Positions 61,551-64,000 of a stretch of DNA of 64,000 nt are shown here, piece by piece; positions within the stretch are counted from its first letter, which is position 1, and each line of letters opens with the position of its first letter. A program made the translations under genes and the position numbers. The stretch is from NCBI RefSeq assembly GCF_010686765.1, contig NZ_JAAGWF010000003.1, positions 1 through 64,000 on the forward strand, given 5' to 3'. Below the pieces are notes generated by a model that worked only from the letters and a program-made list of their open reading frames with translations, ran no database searches and was not told the origin of the DNA. The stretch is from Geodermatophilus sabuli (GTDB lineage Bacteria; Actinomycetota; Actinomycetes; Mycobacteriales; Geodermatophilaceae).

Positions 61551-62899
61551 AGGCGCTCCGGTGGGGTGTTGCCGGCCGCCAGGACGGCGCGGCGGACCGG
61601 CAGCGCGGCCAGCGCCACGAAGCCCGCCACGAAGAAGACGACCAGGCTCACGATCGCGTACCGGTAGGAGCCGGTCAGCTGGTAGGTCAGCCCGAACGCC
61701 AGCGGGCCCAGCCAGCTGGTGCCGCGGTCGCTGATCTCGTAGAAGCCGTAGTACTCGGCCTCCTTGCCGGCCGGGATCAGCTGGCTGAACAGCGAGCGGG
61801 ACAGGGCCTGCGTGCCGCCCTGCACCAGCCCGATGACCGCGGCCAGGGCGTAGAACTGCGCGACCGCCCCCTCCTGCAGGGAGAAGGCGGCCAGCAGCAC
61901 CCCGATCCACGCCACCAGGGCTCCCAGGACGACCCGCTTCGCGCCGTAGCGGCCGGCCAGCCGGCCGAGGCCGAGGGCACCGGCGATGGCCACCACCTGG
62001 ACCATGAGGATGGCGCCGGTGAGCACCGACTGCTCCAGCCCCAGCTCCTCGGTCGCGTAGGTGGCCGACAGGGAGATGACCGTCTGGACGCCGTCGTTGA
62101 ACAGCAGGTAGGCCCCGAGGAACCAGAGCGTGAGCGGGAACGCCCGCATCTCCCGCATCGTGGCCGCGAGCTGCCGGAAACCGCTGCGCGGGCGCCCCTC
62201 GGCCGCGCGCACCGGGCGGTCCCGCAGGCGGGAGAGGGTGAACACGGTGAACGCGCCCCACCACAACCCCGCCGTGGCCAGGCAGATGCGCACCGCCTCG
62301 CCGGTGGTCAGGCCGAGGGACTCCGCGCCGAGCACCAGGCCCAGGTGGACGGCGAGCAGCAGCGCCCCACCGACGTACCCGAACGCCCAGCCCCGGCTGG
62401 AGACCGCGTCCCGCTCGTCGGGGCCGGCCAGGTCGGGCAGCCACGAGTAGTAGACGACGGTGGCCGCCCCGAAGCTGATGTTGGCCACGATGAACAGCAC
62501 CGCACCGAGCAGGTAGCGGCCGTCGGCGACGAAGAACAGCCCCGTGGTCGCCAGCGCCCCCAGGACGGCGAACCCGCCGAGCAGCTGCCGCTTGCGGCCG
62601 GTCCGGTCGGCGACCGCGCCGGTCAGCGGCAGCACGAGCACCTGCAGGACGACCGACGCCGACAGGACGTAGGAGAACCAGCTGCCGGGCGGGATGGACA
62701 GGCCGAGGACCGGCAGCCGGCCGTCGGGGCCGACGGCGTCCTCGGCGACCGACGTCAGGTAGGGCCCCAGGAAGACGGTGGTGACGCTGGTGTTGAACAC
62801 CGACATCGCCCAGTCGTAGGAGTACCAGCCGAAGCGTTCGCGGCGCAGCGCCCGGTCGGCGGGGGGAGCGGTCGGCCCGGCGGCGGGGGCGGTCGTCAC
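61547..62899 (-). CDS. MFS transporter (UMF1/Atg22-like)
   Basis: This major facilitator protein of 450 aa has about 12 membrane helices. The family motif RFGWYSYDWAMSVFNTSVTTVFLGPYL near the N-terminus is typical of the UMF1 group. GAVADRTGRKRQLL is the loop 2-3 motif, and AEYYGFYEISDRGTSWLGPL is a characteristic region near helix 10. Its substrate is unknown. GTG 62899 was chosen because family sequence starts shortly after it. The stop overlaps the thymidine kinase start. Confidence 0.9.
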   Translation of the reverse strand: MTTAPAAGPTAPPADRALRRERFGWYSYDWAMSVFNTSVTTVFLGPYLTSVAEDAVGPDGRLPVLGLSIPPGSWFSYVLSASVVLQVLVLPLTGAVADRTGRKRQLLGGFAVLGALATTGLFFVADGRYLLGAVLFIVANISFGAATVVYYSWLPDLAGPDERDAVSSRGWAFGYVGGALLLAVHLGLVLGAESLGLTTGEAVRICLATAGLWWGAFTVFTLSRLRDRPVRAAEGRPRSGFRQLAATMREMRAFPLTLWFLGAYLLFNDGVQTVISLSATYATEELGLEQSVLTGAILMVQVVAIAGALGLGRLAGRYGAKRVVLGALVAWIGVLLAAFSLQEGAVAQFYALAAVIGLVQGGTQALSRSLFSQLIPAGKEAEYYGFYEISDRGTSWLGPLAFGLTYQLTGSYRYAIVSLVVFFVAGFVALAALPVRRAVLAAGNTPPERL

Positions 62900-62945
62900 C
62901 GGCGCAGGGTGCCAGCCGGACCCGTGACGGTCCAGCACAGGGTGG

Positions 62946-63842
62946 TCACGGGATGTCGTCCGGGACGACGCCGCCGGGGAACGCCGCGGTCGCCGTCGTC
63001 GGGCGGGTGGGGTCGACCCAGGCGGGGCGATCGGCCGGCTCGCCCGCCCGCAGCGGCACCAGGCCCCGGGTGATCGCCGCGGCGATGCGGGTGCGGGCGC
63101 GGTTGGCGTCGCCGACCCGGACGGGCTGCAGGTCCTCGAAGAACACCGGCGGACCGATGTGCACCCGGAGCGCCGGCTGCCGCCACAAGGCCCGCAGCAG
63201 GGTGCGCAGCTTGCCCCAGTCGTTGGCGTACTGCAGCACCTCGTGGGCGCCCCACTGGCTGACCGGGATCACCGGGACGTCGGCGGCCAGCGCCATGCGG
63301 GCCAGCCCGGACCGGCCCCGCTCGGGCCAGCCGTCGGCGGTCAGCCCGACCCGGCCCTCGGGATAGGCGACGACGTGCCCGCCGTGGGTCAGCGCCACCT
63401 GGGTGACCCGCAGCGCGTGCGCGGCGACGTCGGTGCCGCGCTCGACGCGGATGCCACCGCAGCGCTCGAGCAGGGGGCCCGCGACGGGCGAGCGCATGAT
63501 CCCGCCGGTGGCCATGAACCGCGGCGTCACGCCGGCCTGGTGCAGGGCCGCGGCCACCACGAAGGTGTCGAAGTCGCCGATGTGGTTGACCGCCAGCAGC
63601 AGCGGCCCGTCCAGCCACTCCTCGGGTACCGACCCGGTGACCTGCAGCCGGCCGAAGACGCCGGGCAGCCAGGAGAAGTTGCGCAGCACGAACCGCCACA
63701 ACCACCAGGGCGGGGTCGCGGCGATGGCCAGCTCGCGGGCGAACCACTCCGGATCGTCCGGGCCGACCAGGCCCGCGACGTCGTCCGGCAGCGGTGGGGC
63801 GGACGGGCGCCAGCCCCGGATCCACGTGCCCAGACCGGTCAC
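62946..63842 (-). CDS. Lysophospholipid acyltransferase family protein
   Basis: This PlsC-fold acyltransferase has 298 aa. Block I is NHIGDFDT (NHx4D), block III is YPEGRVGL and block IV is VIPVSQWGAHEVL. WWLWRFVLRNFSWLPGVFG near residue 50 may bind the membrane. It probably adds an acyl chain to a lysolipid. The start GTG 63842 was chosen because it overlaps the stop of the upstream glycerophosphodiesterase (GTGA), placing both in one lipid-metabolism operon. Confidence 0.9.
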   Translation of the reverse strand: MTGLGTWIRGWRPSAPPLPDDVAGLVGPDDPEWFARELAIAATPPWWLWRFVLRNFSWLPGVFGRLQVTGSVPEEWLDGPLLLAVNHIGDFDTFVVAAALHQAGVTPRFMATGGIMRSPVAGPLLERCGGIRVERGTDVAAHALRVTQVALTHGGHVVAYPEGRVGLTADGWPERGRSGLARMALAADVPVIPVSQWGAHEVLQYANDWGKLRTLLRALWRQPALRVHIGPPVFFEDLQPVRVGDANRARTRIAAAITRGLVPLRAGEPADRPAWVDPTRPTTATAAFPGGVVPDDIP

Positions 63843-64000
63843 CGGGGCTTCCACTGGCCGCGCTGCTCCAGCACGTCGCGCAGCATCGCCGGGCGGTCGG
63901 TCATCACGCCGTCGACCCCCAGGTCGAGCATCGTCGTCGTCTCCTCCACGGTGTCCACCGTCCAGACGTGCACCTGCAGGCCACGGGCGTGCGCCGTGGC
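63839..64000 (-). CDS. Glycerophosphodiester phosphodiesterase, C-terminal part
   Basis: Only the last 53 residues lie in the window; the gene continues past the right edge. The segment LQVHVWTVDTVEETTTMLDLGVDGVMTDRPAML is the C-terminal end of a GDPD TIM barrel (typically VWTV-D, LGVDGVITDRP). The enzyme splits glycerophosphodiesters into glycerol 3-phosphate and an alcohol. It overlaps the acyltransferase start by 4 nt. Confidence 0.85.
   Translation of the reverse strand, partial: ATAHARGLQVHVWTVDTVEETTTMLDLGVDGVMTDRPAMLRDVLEQRGQWKPR

Overview
The window is about 64 kb of very GC-rich DNA from a high-GC actinobacterium. It carries a Pup-proteasome locus (arc/mpa, dop, pup, prcB, prcA, pafA, pafB, pafC), the mycothiol ligase gene mshC, rbpA, an iron-box (IdeR/DtxR-type) operator, and the order pafB-pafC-tatA-tatC-helY-(proline-rich DUF4333)-(5'-3' exonuclease)-(Xaa-Pro peptidase) that is also found in mycobacteria. 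The base composition and the set of lineage-typical proteins suggest a member of the Geodermatophilaceae (Blastococcus, Geodermatophilus, Modestobacter) or a close relative. This is inference; no 16S gene is present.

Layout. 1-1.1 kb: a frameshifted AbrB-like remnant beside tRNA-Leu(GAG). 1.1-12.5 kb: mixed housekeeping genes (GGDEF cyclase, M20 peptidase and SDR pair, methyltransferase, quinone reductase, iron-regulated DUF2470 protein, RecD2 helicase and aldo/keto reductase pair, uppP, a hydrolase divergent from a MarR regulator). 13-18.7 kb: the actinobacterial cassette MSMEG_4193-type phosphatase, DUF3090, SCO1664, then mshC and a dGTPase, with a VOC protein and a mycothiol-dependent-type enzyme between. 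18.9-24.6 kb: PAC2, HAD phosphatase, amidohydrolase, DHFR-like protein, RecB-family nuclease and trmI. 24.7-35.7 kb: the complete Pup tagging, unfoldase, proteasome and PafBC block, with an endonuclease VII-like gene embedded between pup and prcB. 35.7-44.7 kb: tatA, tatC, lipid kinase, helY, DUF4333 protein, exonuclease, peptidase and an Lrp regulator. 44.8-50.4 kb: accessory genes including a radical SAM gene behind an SOS box, a possible recombinase-derived protein and a GCS2-type ligase. 50.5-57.3 kb: a lysine-fermentation-type cluster (kamA divergent from kdd, amidohydrolase, kamD, kamE, kal). 57.8-64 kb: lnt, fxsA, rbpA, thymidine kinase with an MFS transporter, an acyltransferase and the end of a glycerophosphodiesterase.

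How genes work together. Dop activates Pup (which here ends in Gln), PafA ligates it to targets, ARC/Mpa unfolds them into the PrcA/PrcB core, and PafB/PafC are the neighbouring DNA-damage regulators. KamA, KamDE, Kdd and Kal would convert lysine via beta-lysine and 3,5-diaminohexanoate towards crotonyl-CoA, but the cleavage enzyme Kce is not in the window. MshC makes mycothiol, the likely cofactor of the adjacent maleylpyruvate-isomerase-like enzyme.

Non-coding structure. Two patterns recur. First, about eleven copies of one GC-rich palindromic element sit just behind stop codons, in both orientations; one copy lies inside another. Second, hexamers of the form TANNNT lie 6-8 nt before many start codons, the arrangement expected for leaderless mRNAs. 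No CRISPR array, rRNA gene, insertion sequence or prophage was seen.
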